Origin: Pedobacter sp. MC2016-14
Lineage (GTDB): Bacteria; Bacteroidota; Bacteroidia; Sphingobacteriales; Sphingobacteriaceae
Reading direction: 5' to 3'
Length of the DNA: 64,000 bases
NCBI RefSeq assembly: GCF_020991475.1
Contig: NZ_JAJMPA010000001.1
Span: 2,542,001 to 2,606,000, forward strand
Below are positions 1 through 9,066 of the stretch, in pieces (positions within the stretch are counted from its first letter, which is position 1; each line of letters opens with the position of its first letter). The notes beneath the pieces are model-generated. The model had not been told where the DNA came from. It did not search any database and was given only the letters and a program-made list of their open reading frames with translations. The position numbers and the translations under genes are program-made.

Positions 1-1
1 G

Positions 2-1843
2 GATGAATTTTACAGGGTAAGAATGCCTGTTTTAATGGCATTAGATAATTTTAGCACTGGCAATGAGGATCGAAATGTTTTTGAAACGGCAAAGGAAAAA
101 ATTGACGGACAATTAAACCAATTTGGCACGATCTTAAAAGAAGCAGTTATTCCAGCACTGGAAGCCAGGAAGGTGAACTGGATTTACAATAAGGTTCTGC
201 CTGATGCGGTGCAGGAGGCAGTGGCTAAGCTGTTTTTTACAGACATACTTGCACACATTGCCCCGGTACACCTGGAGCTTGATGAAACATCTTTTTTTGC
301 GGAAAATAACAAATTATACCAAGCCGTTATTTTAACCGATGCATCTGATAATGAAAGATTGAAATTTATCAATGTTCCCTCAGATGTATTACCAAGATTG
401 TATTCGGTAAAAGCAGAAGGCCGGGAGTACATCATATTTCTAGATGACATCATCCGCCAGCATGTAAACCACCTCTTTCCCGATTGTACTTTAAGGGGCA
501 TCTATAACCTTAAAATAACCAGAGATGCGGAATTAAATATTGAGGATGAACAGGATGAAAATATCATTGCTGCTGTTGAAAAGGAACTGGCGAGGCGTGA
601 TTATGGCGTTGCTACCCGCTTTTTATGCGAACCGGGGATTCCATTGCGGCACTTGTACAGAATTGTGTATGCCTTAAATTTACATAAGGCCTCTATAGTT
701 GAAGGCGGTGCATACCACAATTTAAAGGATTTAGCTGGTTTTTCTTTAAAAGATAAACAACTGGAATACCCAGAATGGCCGGCAAAAGACGCAGTAACCT
801 TAGCTGCTGAAGAAAAATTACTAGAGACGATGTTGCGTCAGGATATTATGGTCCACACACCTTATCAAAATTATGACCTCGTATTGCGATTTTTTAATGA
901 GGCCGCAGGTGATCCGGATGTGGAAGAGATTTACTGTACATTGTATCGTGTTGCTACGACTTCTAAAATAGTTACTGCGCTGATGACTGCAGCAAAAAGC
1001 GGTAAAAAGGTAACGGCAATGCTGGAACTTAAAGCAAGATTTGATGAGGCCAACAATATAAAATGGGCATCAAAGATGAAGGACGCCGGTGTAAAGATTA
1101 TTTACAGCAGAAATACCTTAAAGGTTCATGCAAAGGTAGCCTTAGTAAAAAGGAAATCCGACTCAGGTTCACAATACCTGGGCTTGTTGGCGACCGGGAA
1201 TTTCAATGAAGTTACTGCACGTTTTTATACAGATCATATCCTGTTTACTTCAAACCAGGATATCTTGAAAGAATTGGAAGCTTTGTTTGGCTTTTTGGCT
1301 AAGCGAAAGAAAAAGCCTTCGAAAGAAGATCATATTGATTTTGAACAGTTGCTGGTGGCGCAATTTAACCTGCAATCAAAGTTTTTGATGTTGATTGACC
1401 GGGAAATGGAGTTTGCAAAAGCAGGTAAACCAGCTGCAATCACCATTAAACTTAATAACCTGGAAGAAAAGATCCTGATCTCCAAATTGTATGAGGCTTC
1501 CAATGTTGGTGTAAAAATTAAGATGATTGTTCGCAGTATCTGCTGTCTGGCAGCAGGGCTACCTGGCCAGAGTGAAAACATTACAGTGCATCGAATTGTA
1601 GACCGCTATCTGGAACATGGGAGGGTATTTATTTTTAACAATGGAGGCAACGAAGAAATTTACATGGGCTCTGCGGATTGGATGAACAGGAATATTTACA
1701 GCCGAATTGAAGTGTGTTTTCCTGTTATCGATCCACAATTGAAACATACTGTTAGGGAAATGATTAACTTGCAACTAAATGAGATTGCTGGTGCAGAAGA
1801 ACAACAGCCACGTTCTCAGGAAGCTATTTATCAAATGTTATGA
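2..1843 (+). CDS. ppk1: Polyphosphate kinase (5' end outside window)
   Basis: Transfers the terminal phosphate of ATP to growing polyphosphate, reversibly, through a phosphohistidine intermediate. The reading frame is open to the window edge: upstream of the first visible ATG (23) it reads DEFYRVR, matching the conserved N-terminal Ppk1 stretch, so roughly 80 residues are missing and the ATG at 23 is internal. The phospholipase-D-like catalytic half contains LKVHAKVALV, with the expected phosphorylated His near residue 369 counted from that Met, then GLLATGNFNEVTARFYTDH and, near the C-terminus, YLEHGRVFIF with the second conserved His. Length and motifs fit the family well. The next gene starts inside the stop codon (ATGA), so the two are probably translationally coupled. 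Confidence 0.95.
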   Translation, partial: DEFYRVRMPVLMALDNFSTGNEDRNVFETAKEKIDGQLNQFGTILKEAVIPALEARKVNWIYNKVLPDAVQEAVAKLFFTDILAHIAPVHLELDETSFFAENNKLYQAVILTDASDNERLKFINVPSDVLPRLYSVKAEGREYIIFLDDIIRQHVNHLFPDCTLRGIYNLKITRDAELNIEDEQDENIIAAVEKELARRDYGVATRFLCEPGIPLRHLYRIVYALNLHKASIVEGGAYHNLKDLAGFSLKDKQLEYPEWPAKDAVTLAAEEKLLETMLRQDIMVHTPYQNYDLVLRFFNEAAGDPDVEEIYCTLYRVATTSKIVTALMTAAKSGKKVTAMLELKARFDEANNIKWASKMKDAGVKIIYSRNTLKVHAKVALVKRKSDSGSQYLGLLATGNFNEVTARFYTDHILFTSNQDILKELEALFGFLAKRKKKPSKEDHIDFEQLLVAQFNLQSKFLMLIDREMEFAKAGKPAAITIKLNNLEEKILISKLYEASNVGVKIKMIVRSICCLAAGLPGQSENITVHRIVDRYLEHGRVFIFNNGGNEEIYMGSADWMNRNIYSRIEVCFPVIDPQLKHTVREMINLQLNEIAGAEEQQPRSQEAIYQML

Positions 1844-2712
1844 AAAGATTCTACAAACTATTTACATTATCGGTAATAGCCGCTTTACTTTCCGTTTTTT
1901 TCGCCTGCAAATTAGAAGAAAAGAAATACAGCAGTCCGGCAGGATATGACTTAAACAACCCTGAGAAATTTAACATGCCCGAAAGCCTTTTGGAGATTTC
2001 TGGCATCGCATTTCATCATGATGATGCCGATACGGTATATTCCATCCAGGATGAGGATGGCGATTTGTTTAGACAAGCATGGGGTGTTAAGAAACAAAAG
2101 CATGCTAATTTTAGTGAAAAGGGAGATTATGAAGATGTGGCAATTCTAAATGAAACGGTAATGGTGTTAAAAAGTAATGGGTCACTTTTTGTTTTTCCCT
2201 TTGCTGAAGCCGTAAAAGAAGATATTGAAGATCTTAAAGAATGGAAGGATATTTTACCTAAGGGAGAGTATGAAAGCATATATGCTGATCAGCAAACCAA
2301 CCAAATTTATTTGCTTTGTAAGAATTGTAAAGACGATAAAAAGGACCAAAGTATGTCGGGCTCTATCTTTACCTGGAATGCGGCGAAAAAAGAACTCATC
2401 TCTTCAGGTCAGTTTGCGATGGACCTAAGTAAATTGATTGCCACAGAGGCTATTTTGAAAACAGGCCTAAAAGCTTCAGCACTAAGTCGTGATACGCATA
2501 CCGGAGATTGGTACATTCTATCATCGGTAAATAAACTATTGTTGGTAGCTACAGCCGATTGGAAAGTTAAAAGTGTACACCATTTAGATTCTTCTATATT
2601 TAACCAGCCAGAAGGGCTTGCTTTTGACAAAGAGCGGAACCTGTACATCTCTAATGAAGGAGATGAGCTGAGTAGCGGCAACATCTTAAAATTTAAGTAC
2701 CAGGCTAAATAA
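1840..2712 (+). CDS. SdiA-regulated-like beta-propeller lipoprotein
   Basis: Predicted periplasmic or outer-membrane lipoprotein of 290 aa. Residues 1-22 are a hydrophobic signal ending in the lipobox FFAC (Cys23). The body contains ISGIAFHHDDADTVYSIQDE and, near the end, EGLAFDKERNLYISNEGDE; such repeated blade motifs are typical of the SdiA-regulated (YjiK-like) propeller family. No catalytic residues can be assigned and the biochemical role of the family is not settled. The start overlaps the ppk stop by 4 nt, which makes the start choice firm and suggests co-expression with polyphosphate kinase. Family assignment is by motif memory only and is moderately certain. Confidence 0.65.
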   Translation: MKRFYKLFTLSVIAALLSVFFACKLEEKKYSSPAGYDLNNPEKFNMPESLLEISGIAFHHDDADTVYSIQDEDGDLFRQAWGVKKQKHANFSEKGDYEDVAILNETVMVLKSNGSLFVFPFAEAVKEDIEDLKEWKDILPKGEYESIYADQQTNQIYLLCKNCKDDKKDQSMSGSIFTWNAAKKELISSGQFAMDLSKLIATEAILKTGLKASALSRDTHTGDWYILSSVNKLLLVATADWKVKSVHHLDSSIFNQPEGLAFDKERNLYISNEGDELSSGNILKFKYQAK

Positions 2713-2758
2713 CATTTTTATCTCACCAGCTGTTAAACACAGTGTATCAAAAAAGGAA

Positions 2759-5107
2759 ATGCAGGCAATCACGTTAGATTTAAATCCTGAAGGCGTAGTA
2801 GCCGGAACCAAGCCGGCAATGTTGGAGGCAAAATTCTCTCTAAAGCCTTTTATGGACTTTGTTGCAGAAAAAGTAAAAACAGAGCGAACTGCTAAAGTAA
2901 ATTTTTACAAATACATACTTGACCGTTTTCATCAATATCCCGAACTGGAGGGGCCTATATTGGCCGGGGATGCCCCCCGTTATTCGGCGCTTTTTGAATT
3001 GATTTATACCGCGCTTTCTCCTATCTTAAATGATGAGGAGGAGCAGCTATGGGCTTTAAGTACTCCTTTATCCCCCTGTATTTATTTTGGAAGCGATGCG
3101 TTTTACCAGGTATTGTTGGATCCGGTAACCGGGAGTTTAAAATCTGGATTACAGATGCCTTCAGAGAGTAAAATTAAGGAAAGTACGTTGCTTAACTTTT
3201 ATGATATTGTTTTAAAAAAGTTTTACAATATTTCTTTCAGGACGGCACTTTTCGATATCAAATCCATTATTGACCCAGATACGCATTTATTGAAGCATTA
3301 CAACCTGGATGTTGATACCCGGTTTTTGGAAATCAAAAACCTGAAGGAATTGCCAGTGTTAAGTCTGGAAACTTTTAAAGATGATTTACAGGATGAGCGT
3401 AGTGCCTTGCAGATTTTGCAGCACCTGCTGCCGCTGGAAGATTTCTCTATAGAAGGCATTTCCGTTATCACACTTACTGATGTTACCCGTGAATATGCTC
3501 TTGAGTCCATTAAAAACATCATCATTGAACACCATGAGTGTAATGTAGGCTGTCATAGCGATCACCTTTCGGTAGCATTAAAGACGCTTGTTGGTAGTGA
3601 TGAGATTGAATTTGGATTGCTGCCTTATGTGCAGATTAATGGAAAAATGATTACCCATGATCATTCAGGCTTTACTAGTATTGTGATTGACCTGGCAAAA
3701 AAGGAGAAATTGGATTATGAGCAGTTATTGGAAGACTATGTTTTAAATCCCAGAAGGCTGATTTTTCCGGACATTACAAGCGAAGAGGAAAATTTGAAGT
3801 ATCCATTGCTAAAAATACTCTCTAAAAATGGGATTAAGGCTTATGCGTTGGTACCATTGTATTATAACGGTAAACTGGTTGGTTGCCTGGAAATGTATAG
3901 TAAAAACCAGCATATATTTACAAGTCAAACGCTTTCAAAAGCTGAACCCGCAACGACTTTACTAGCGCAGTTGTTCCAGAATATCATTACCGATTTTAAT
4001 TACGATATCATCACTGTGCTTACTGATAAGTTTACTTCCATTCAGTCTTCTGTTAGGTGGCGTTTTTATGAAGCAGCTTACCGGTATATCGGTTCTGGGG
4101 CAAGGGAGCGTAACTTACCTGTAGAGTCTATTTATTTTGAAGATGTACATCCCTTTTATGGAGCAGTTGACATAAGAAATTCGAGTCTGGAGCGTAATCT
4201 GGTGATCCGTAAGGATCTGTATACGCATTTTGAAATTCTGGAAAAAACCCTGGAAGGCATCAAAGATAACATTGAGCTCAGTTTAGAAGAGCAGATTCCC
4301 GCACATTCAAAAATTTGGGGTTACAAAGATTTTGAAGAACTTTCTGACCGGGAGATCCTCAAAATTGAAGATTACCTGCAAAGACAGCTTCCGCTTTACC
4401 TTAATCTTCTAAAAACCGCCCATCCTGAAGTTGCGCAATTGGTTACTGAGTATTTTGAGCGTACAGCAGCGGGGAGCGAAATCTACAAAAACAGGTCTGA
4501 ATATGAACTGAGTATGCAGATGATCAATCGTGCCGTGAATGCACAGCTGGATGAATTTAATACTGAACTTCAGGCGATATACCCCCTATATTTTGAGAAA
4601 TTCAGAACAGATGGCGTAGAGTTTGACATGTATCTGGGGCAATCAATTGCACCTCAACAGCCCATGCCGGCAGACTTATTGTCGAGATTTAGGTTGATGC
4701 AGTTACAGAGAATTGCCAACATTACCAAGGCCACACATGAACTGATGCCCGAATTGCCCTTAAAACTGTCTACCACCCAACTGATTTTTGTATACGAAAA
4801 AGTAATAGATATTAGTTTTAGAACAGATGAACAGCGTTTTGATGTAGAAGGCAGCTATAACATCAGGTATCAAATGGTTAAAAAGCGAATTGATAAGGTG
4901 CATATATTGCATTCGCAGGAGCGATTAACCCAGGTAGGGAAAATTGCTATTGTTTATTTTAACCATTGGGAAGCCAGGGAATATATGGGATATATTGAAA
5001 CACTGCAGCAACAAGGTTTGCTGGAAGAGCATGTGGAGCATCTGGACCTGGAAGAATTACAAGGTGTAGAGGGATTAAAAGCATTGAGGGTTAAAGTGGT
5101 AATATGA
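2759..5107 (+). CDS. Large uncharacterised protein with GAF-like segment
   Basis: A 782-aa protein with no signal peptide or membrane helix, so probably cytoplasmic. I do not recognise the full-length family. Around residues 340-420 there is a GAF-like stretch (a helix, then IKAYALVPLYYNGKLVGCLEMYSK, given here in two parts: IKAYALVPLYYNGK and LVGCLEMYSK), followed by a long, helix-rich, acidic C-terminal half. No output domain (kinase, cyclase, HTH) is evident. It begins 46 nt after the lipoprotein gene, and its stop overlaps the next start (ATGA), so it is likely part of the ppk transcription unit. A sensory or scaffold role is possible but unsupported beyond the GAF-like resemblance. Confidence 0.55.
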   Translation: MQAITLDLNPEGVVAGTKPAMLEAKFSLKPFMDFVAEKVKTERTAKVNFYKYILDRFHQYPELEGPILAGDAPRYSALFELIYTALSPILNDEEEQLWALSTPLSPCIYFGSDAFYQVLLDPVTGSLKSGLQMPSESKIKESTLLNFYDIVLKKFYNISFRTALFDIKSIIDPDTHLLKHYNLDVDTRFLEIKNLKELPVLSLETFKDDLQDERSALQILQHLLPLEDFSIEGISVITLTDVTREYALESIKNIIIEHHECNVGCHSDHLSVALKTLVGSDEIEFGLLPYVQINGKMITHDHSGFTSIVIDLAKKEKLDYEQLLEDYVLNPRRLIFPDITSEEENLKYPLLKILSKNGIKAYALVPLYYNGKLVGCLEMYSKNQHIFTSQTLSKAEPATTLLAQLFQNIITDFNYDIITVLTDKFTSIQSSVRWRFYEAAYRYIGSGARERNLPVESIYFEDVHPFYGAVDIRNSSLERNLVIRKDLYTHFEILEKTLEGIKDNIELSLEEQIPAHSKIWGYKDFEELSDREILKIEDYLQRQLPLYLNLLKTAHPEVAQLVTEYFERTAAGSEIYKNRSEYELSMQMINRAVNAQLDEFNTELQAIYPLYFEKFRTDGVEFDMYLGQSIAPQQPMPADLLSRFRLMQLQRIANITKATHELMPELPLKLSTTQLIFVYEKVIDISFRTDEQRFDVEGSYNIRYQMVKKRIDKVHILHSQERLTQVGKIAIVYFNHWEAREYMGYIETLQQQGLLEEHVEHLDLEELQGVEGLKALRVKVVI

Positions 5108-7683
5108 AATTTAGAAATGTAATTTGTGGTATTGTTTTAGCGCTTACTGTACCTGGTTTGGCCAGTGCACAATACATGCCTGCAGATTCCATTACGGTAG
5201 CCATAGCGCCTGAATATGATCAGGTAACATCTTTACACCGGGATTTTTTAGGAGAGAATTACCGTAAGCTTTGGGCTACACCGGTTAAAATGAGGGTGCT
5301 AAATCTACAAAAGGAGCGTGGTGGTTTAACCATTGTAAAGCTTGGAGGTGGCAATCAAACCCGTTCTATACGTTTTAAAGATGCCGGAGGTAAGGAATGG
5401 GTGTTACGCACCATTCAGAAATATCCGGAACGTGCTTTGCCTGAAAATTTGAGGGCAACGATAGCGAAAAATATTGTGCAGGACCAGGTTTCTACCGGAC
5501 ATCCTTTTGGTGCACTGGTGGTTCCGCCTTTGGCTGATGCACTTCATTTACCCCATGCCAATCCAGAAATTGTTTATGTTGGGGATGATCCGGGATTGAT
5601 GGAGCACCGGAAGGATTTCGCAAATTCTGCCTACCTGTTTGAAGAACGTGCCTTAGCAGAAACTGATGATACAGACAATACCGAAAAGGTACAACGGAAA
5701 TTGCAGGAAGATAATGATCATTTAACGGATCAAAAGCTGGTACTTAGGGCCAGGTTACTTGATTTTATTGTAGGCGATTGGGACCGGCACGAGGACAACT
5801 GGCGCTGGTTGCCGGAAAAAAAGGATGGTGTAACGTTATATACGCCCATTCCACGAGATAGAGATAAGGTGTTTTATAAAACATCTGGTATTTTTCCCTG
5901 GGTACTTTCACATCAATGGTTAAAATCTAACCTGCAGCCTTATAGCGAAAATATCCGTGACATAAAAGGCTGGAATTTTAATGCGCGTTACTTTGACCGC
6001 TATTTTTTAAATGGTTTAAATGAGCAGGACTGGAAAAAAGAAATCAGCTATGTGCAAGAGCACATCAGTACGGCATTGATCCAAAAAGCTATTGCTTTAA
6101 TGCCTGAAGTAATTTTAAAGCAGAATGGGGCGGAAGTAACCGTTTCCTTAACGGGAAGATTAAGGAATTTAGAAGAGATTGCATTAGCATATTACCGTTT
6201 TCTGGCACATACCGTTGAAATTCCTGCTTCTGATGAAAGGGAGAAATTTATGCTGAGGCATAAAGATGACGGAGATATAGAGCTGACGATTAAAAATATT
6301 AAAAAGGATGGGACAACCGGGCGTACCATTTACCATAGAACTTTTAAGCAAGGGCTAACGAAAGAAATTAGGTTATATGGTTTTGCAGGAGAAGATGTTT
6401 TTGAGGTTACAGGGCAAAAGCCATCTAAAATAAAGGTAAGGATGGTTGGCGGTGATGATGTAGATGAGTTTAGTGTCGATTCTCAGCTAAAGAACAAATC
6501 CAGACAATATGTTTACGACAGATCTGACGAGGAAAATAAATTTCCCGCTCCTGGATCTGTTAAATTGAAACTATCAACAGATACCACTGTAAACCAATAC
6601 AACAAAAAAAGCTTTGTATTTGATCAGTTTGGACCACTTTTTCAACTTAATTACAATATAGATCAGGGCTTACAGCTTGGCGCCGGATTGATTTGGCAAA
6701 AGCAGGGTTTTAGAAAAGAACCTTATGCCTTTAAACAGGAGTTTTGGACGCATTACTCTACCGGTAGAAAATCTTTTATCCTGACGTATGCAGCTGATTT
6801 TAAAAAGGCCGTAGGGGAAAATGATTTAAAAATTGATGCCAATCTGTTGGGCCCAAATAATTTAAGTAACTTCTTTGGTTTTGGAAATGAAACAGCATTT
6901 GGAGATGCGGACAATAAAGGCAATAGTGGAATTTCCTATTACCGGAACCGCTATGATTACTTAAGGGCAGATGTTAAACTTAGTCGCCTGATCGCTTCAG
7001 ATTTACGGCTTGAGGCCGGTGTTGCCAGCTCATATTATACCAGTAGCAGCAATGGAAATGCAAAAAGGTTTTTGAAGGAGTTTGATACAAGTAATCCTGA
7101 TGAGGCTGTTTTTGCTGACCGGATTTACGGTGGTTTGGTCAGCATACTTACTTACGATACCAGGAATAATATTAGTATGCCCAAAAAAGGCGTTTTCTGG
7201 AAAACTTCAGTTACCGGACAAAAACAGGTAAACGGGAACCACGATACGTATGGCGCTGCACATACAGAATTTCGTTTTTACCTCAATCCAGGCAACTCCG
7301 GATTTATTATTGCAAACCGTGTGGGGGCAGGAACCACATTTGGAAAGCCTACCTTTTACCAGAAAATGCAATTGGGTGGTGTTCATACCTTAAGGGGCTT
7401 TCATACCAATAGGTTTACCGGAAAAAGTATGTTATACAATAACCTGGATTTGCGTGTAAAGTTATTTGATTTTACCTCTTATATTACTCCAGGTACAGTG
7501 GGTATAGTAGGTTTTAACGATGTGGGAAGAGTTTGGGAACAGGGACAATCTTCTAATACCTGGCATTATGGCTACGGTGGTGGATTGTATGTTGTGCCTG
7601 CAGAATTGATTCTGATCCAGGCCGTGGTTGGTGCTTCTAAAGAAGGGGCACTTCCGTACATTTCCCTGGGATTTAATTTTTAA
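5104..7683 (+). CDS. Outer-membrane beta-barrel protein with kinase-like N-terminal domain
   Basis: An 859-aa secreted protein; residues 1-22 form a Sec signal ending ASA-Q. Residues about 70-330 contain a Gly-rich LGGGNQTRSIRF, VLRTIQK (Lys106), a GDWDRHEDNW motif at about 224-233 and PIPRDRDKVF at about 248-257. This spacing resembles the catalytic and metal-binding motifs of CotH/FAM20/HipA-type atypical kinases. The C-terminal third is a surface-antigen (BamA/TamA-like) barrel, with LGGVHTLRGF as the Omp85-type signature and a final aromatic residue. Bacteroidota metallophosphoesterases with a similar C-terminal part are known to me, but the phosphoesterase domain is absent here. Start overlaps the upstream stop by 4 nt. 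Barrel assignment is firm; kinase-like activity is inference. Confidence 0.7.
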   Translation: MKFRNVICGIVLALTVPGLASAQYMPADSITVAIAPEYDQVTSLHRDFLGENYRKLWATPVKMRVLNLQKERGGLTIVKLGGGNQTRSIRFKDAGGKEWVLRTIQKYPERALPENLRATIAKNIVQDQVSTGHPFGALVVPPLADALHLPHANPEIVYVGDDPGLMEHRKDFANSAYLFEERALAETDDTDNTEKVQRKLQEDNDHLTDQKLVLRARLLDFIVGDWDRHEDNWRWLPEKKDGVTLYTPIPRDRDKVFYKTSGIFPWVLSHQWLKSNLQPYSENIRDIKGWNFNARYFDRYFLNGLNEQDWKKEISYVQEHISTALIQKAIALMPEVILKQNGAEVTVSLTGRLRNLEEIALAYYRFLAHTVEIPASDEREKFMLRHKDDGDIELTIKNIKKDGTTGRTIYHRTFKQGLTKEIRLYGFAGEDVFEVTGQKPSKIKVRMVGGDDVDEFSVDSQLKNKSRQYVYDRSDEENKFPAPGSVKLKLSTDTTVNQYNKKSFVFDQFGPLFQLNYNIDQGLQLGAGLIWQKQGFRKEPYAFKQEFWTHYSTGRKSFILTYAADFKKAVGENDLKIDANLLGPNNLSNFFGFGNETAFGDADNKGNSGISYYRNRYDYLRADVKLSRLIASDLRLEAGVASSYYTSSSNGNAKRFLKEFDTSNPDEAVFADRIYGGLVSILTYDTRNNISMPKKGVFWKTSVTGQKQVNGNHDTYGAAHTEFRFYLNPGNSGFIIANRVGAGTTFGKPTFYQKMQLGGVHTLRGFHTNRFTGKSMLYNNLDLRVKLFDFTSYITPGTVGIVGFNDVGRVWEQGQSSNTWHYGYGGGLYVVPAELILIQAVVGASKEGALPYISLGFNF

Positions 7684-7685
7684 AT

Positions 7686-8963
7686 ATGATGCGTAAAAAG
7701 ATAGTTATTGTAGGGGGCGGCTTTGCTGGTGTAAACCTGGCCAAAGCTTTAGGAAAATATCAGGAGTTTGATGTGTTGTTGGTAGATAAAAATAACTATA
7801 ATTTCTTTCCACCCCTAATTTACCAGGTGGCCACCTCGTTTCTGGAGCCAGCAAGTATCAGCTACCCTTTTAGAAAACTGTTTGCCGGGAAACAGAATTT
7901 GCGTTTCAGGCTGGGCGTTTTAAAACAAATACTTCCTGAGGAAAATAAAATTATCCTTAGCAATGGAACAATAAGTTACGATGAGCTTGTTTTTGCTACA
8001 GGTGCTGAAACCAATTACTTTGGAAACGAGAACATCAGGAAACAAGCTATCCCTATGAAAACCCTTGGCGACGCTCTACAGATGCGCAATACCTTATTGA
8101 TGCGGATAGAGCAAGCCACTATTTCTACTGATGCGGAGGAAATTAAAAGGCTTTTAACCATTGTAGTAGCTGGAGGAGGACCGACGGGCGTGGAGATTTC
8201 TGGTATGTTTGCGGAAATGAGGATGGGAATTATCCGCAAGGATTATCCTGAACTTGCAGGTAAAGGTGGAGAGATCTACCTTGTAGATGGAGGTAAAATG
8301 GTGCTGTCGCCTATGAGTGAGAAATCTCAGGTATATACTACAGCGGCACTCACTAAATTGGGTGTTAAACTTGTAATGAGTACCCATGTTGATGATTTTA
8401 TAGATGACCAGGTCATTTTATCTGACGGTACAACCATTCCGTCCAAAAACCTGATCTGGGCTGCGGGAGTAAGCGCTAAGATATTTGACGGCATACCTTC
8501 TACTTGTTACGGCAGGGGAAAACGTATGCTGGTGGATGCCAATAATAAGGTGATAGGTATGGAAAATATTTATGCCATTGGTGATACCTGTCTGCAAACT
8601 ACAGATGCTAATTTCCCTCAGGGCCACCCACAACTTGCCCAGGTTGCCATACAGCAGGGTAAAAACCTGGCTAAGAACTTTAAGCGTGCTGCTACGGCCC
8701 AGCCGCTGCTGCCTTTTAAATATGTTGATAAAGGTAGCATGGCAATTATTGGTAGAAACAAAGCTGTAGCAGACCTGGTGACGCCAAACTTGCACCTAAG
8801 CGGACTCATTGCCTGGATGGCATGGTTATTTGTGCACTTAATGTCGTTGATTACTTACGCAAACAGGGCCAGAACTTTCTGGCATTGGATGGTTGCTTAT
8901 TTCACCAAAGACCACTCGCTCAGAATGATCATAAAGCCTATAAAGGAGGAAGATATAGTGTGA
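7686..8963 (+). CDS. ndh: Type II NADH:quinone oxidoreductase
   Basis: A single-subunit, non-proton-pumping NADH dehydrogenase that feeds electrons to quinone on the cytoplasmic face of the inner membrane. The 425-aa protein has an N-terminal FAD Rossmann motif VIVGGGFAGVNLAKAL, a second dinucleotide-binding motif VVAGGGPTGVEISGMFAEM near residues 160-178, and the FAD-contacting YAIGD near 295. The C-terminal region includes the hydrophobic LIAWMAWLFVHLMSLITY, consistent with the membrane anchor of NDH-2 enzymes. Two ATG codons are adjacent (7686 and 7689) and the start lies 2 nt after the barrel-protein stop, so it is probably the last gene of that operon. A small AT-rich TTACAC/GTGTAA hairpin follows the stop. 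Confidence 0.9.
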   Translation: MMRKKIVIVGGGFAGVNLAKALGKYQEFDVLLVDKNNYNFFPPLIYQVATSFLEPASISYPFRKLFAGKQNLRFRLGVLKQILPEENKIILSNGTISYDELVFATGAETNYFGNENIRKQAIPMKTLGDALQMRNTLLMRIEQATISTDAEEIKRLLTIVVAGGGPTGVEISGMFAEMRMGIIRKDYPELAGKGGEIYLVDGGKMVLSPMSEKSQVYTTAALTKLGVKLVMSTHVDDFIDDQVILSDGTTIPSKNLIWAAGVSAKIFDGIPSTCYGRGKRMLVDANNKVIGMENIYAIGDTCLQTTDANFPQGHPQLAQVAIQQGKNLAKNFKRAATAQPLLPFKYVDKGSMAIIGRNKAVADLVTPNLHLSGLIAWMAWLFVHLMSLITYANRARTFWHWMVAYFTKDHSLRMIIKPIKEEDIV

Positions 8964-9066
8964 GTTTTACACTAATTTGTGTAATATTCTTATTTGGTAT
9001 GGTATTCTCAAAAAATCCGCTTATATTCAGCGCATTAATTATAAAATCTAACCAATCAAATTACTG

